In this document: positions 5,204-5,422 of the stretch, in pieces | Position numbering within the stretch: the stretch's first letter is position 1 | How the letters are laid out: every line of letters starts with the position of its first letter | Assembly (NCBI GenBank): GCA_902491135.1 | Contig: CABUGR010000094.1 | Location: 1-5,422, forward strand | Reading direction: 5' to 3' | Source of the DNA: an uncultured Collinsella sp. | GTDB taxonomy: Bacteria > Actinomycetota > Coriobacteriia > Coriobacteriales > Coriobacteriaceae | DNA: 5,422 nt | Made by a program: the position numbers and the translations under genes | The notes under the pieces: model-generated | Told to the model about the DNA's origin: nothing | Seen by the model: only the letters and a program-made list of their open reading frames with translations | Databases searched by the model: none

Positions 5204-5241
5204 AAGTGGGGCCGCTGGCGATGTTACCAGCGGCCCCACTT
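5204..5241. terminator. Bidirectional intrinsic terminator between convergent genes
   Basis: AAGTGGGGCCGCTGG (5204-5218) is perfectly complementary to CCAGCGGCCCCACTT (5227-5241) around an 8-nt loop, a 15-bp stem. Rightward it is followed by CATTTCGTT, a modest T-rich tail. Leftward the AAAA at 5202-5205 gives a TTTT run, so it can end both transcripts. Confidence 0.85.
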
Positions 5242-5263
5242 CATTTCGTTCCAGTATGTTCGG

Positions 5264-5422
5264 CTAGTCCTCGAGCAGGTCCTCGATAAAGCCGACGCGA
5301 TAGTTTTTAAAGATGACCTCGCCACCGTCTTGCGTGGCGTCCAGATCGACATCGCCCATGATGCCAAAGTCGTGGTCGCCGTCCTCGTCGGCAAAGATCT
5401 GGTGCACGTGCCATACGTGCGC
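5264..5422 (-). CDS. C-terminal 52 residues of a probable DEAD/DEAH-box helicase (DUF3516 end); 5' part outside window
   Basis: The minus-strand frame is open from the window edge to the stop at 5266-5264 (TAG). The residues read AHVWHVHQIFADEDGDHDFG, then a GDVDLDATQDGGEV segment, then KNYRVGFIEDLLED at the end. The pattern W-x-V-x-Q-x-F-x-D-x-x-x-D-x-D-x, then x-V-D-L-x-A-(T/S), resembles the extreme C-terminus of the DUF3516 domain found behind the motor of a group of actinobacterial DEAD/DEAH helicases. That match is from memory of the family and the fragment is short, so helicase identity is probable, not certain. No motor motifs are visible. It converges on the DUF2130 gene, with the bidirectional terminator between them. 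Confidence 0.5.
   Translation of the reverse strand, partial: AHVWHVHQIFADEDGDHDFGIMGDVDLDATQDGGEVIFKNYRVGFIEDLLED

Noticed and set aside
1..5422. CRISPR array, tRNA/rRNA gene, insertion sequence, attachment site or a phage-defence operon
   Set aside because: No regularly spaced repeats, tRNA-like cloverleaf, transposase or integrase motifs were found, and the genes split into separate transcription units with housekeeping-type functions.

Overview
This window looks like ordinary chromosome from a moderately GC-rich, Gram-positive-type anaerobe. I would guess Coriobacteriia, possibly Collinsella. The guess rests on strong Shine-Dalgarno sites, a Gram-positive-type LexA box, the gene mix and a GGGGACAGGCACC-type hairpin repeat. 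It cannot be confirmed from the sequence alone.

Layout, left to right. Positions 1-338 hold the 3' end of an iron-containing alcohol dehydrogenase. It is tightly coupled to a complete class-3-like aldehyde dehydrogenase (347-1726), so the pair probably interconverts an alcohol, its aldehyde and the corresponding acid. Positions 1727-2151 look empty at first sight but are the most interesting part. A 34-bp near-perfect dyad is centred on a perfect match to the Gram-positive LexA (SOS) box. Next come a plausible promoter, a hairpin that buries a ribosome binding site, and a 27-codon ORF (1832-1915) for a single hydrophobic helix. A bulged hairpin and an imperfect copy of one operator arm follow. 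This resembles an SOS-induced membrane toxin of TisB or holin-like type I style, possibly with an antisense RNA.

Positions 2152-2676 encode a stand-alone HIRAN-domain protein and a 59-aa acidic/basic protein, 18 nt apart. Positions 2743-3288 encode a small metallophosphoesterase with all expected metal-binding motifs. A repeat-type hairpin and a strong intrinsic terminator follow. A separate promoter then drives a 585-aa DUF2130-type protein (3427-5184) with an N-terminal CxxC, a coiled coil of about 280 residues and a C-terminal PD-(D/E)XK-like domain. A bidirectional terminator separates it from a convergent minus-strand gene whose last 52 codons resemble the DUF3516 C-terminus of DEAD/DEAH helicases.

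Several of these genes have a possible nucleic-acid theme (LexA-controlled peptide, HIRAN, nuclease-like DUF2130, helicase). They lie in separate transcription units, and I do not claim they form one system.
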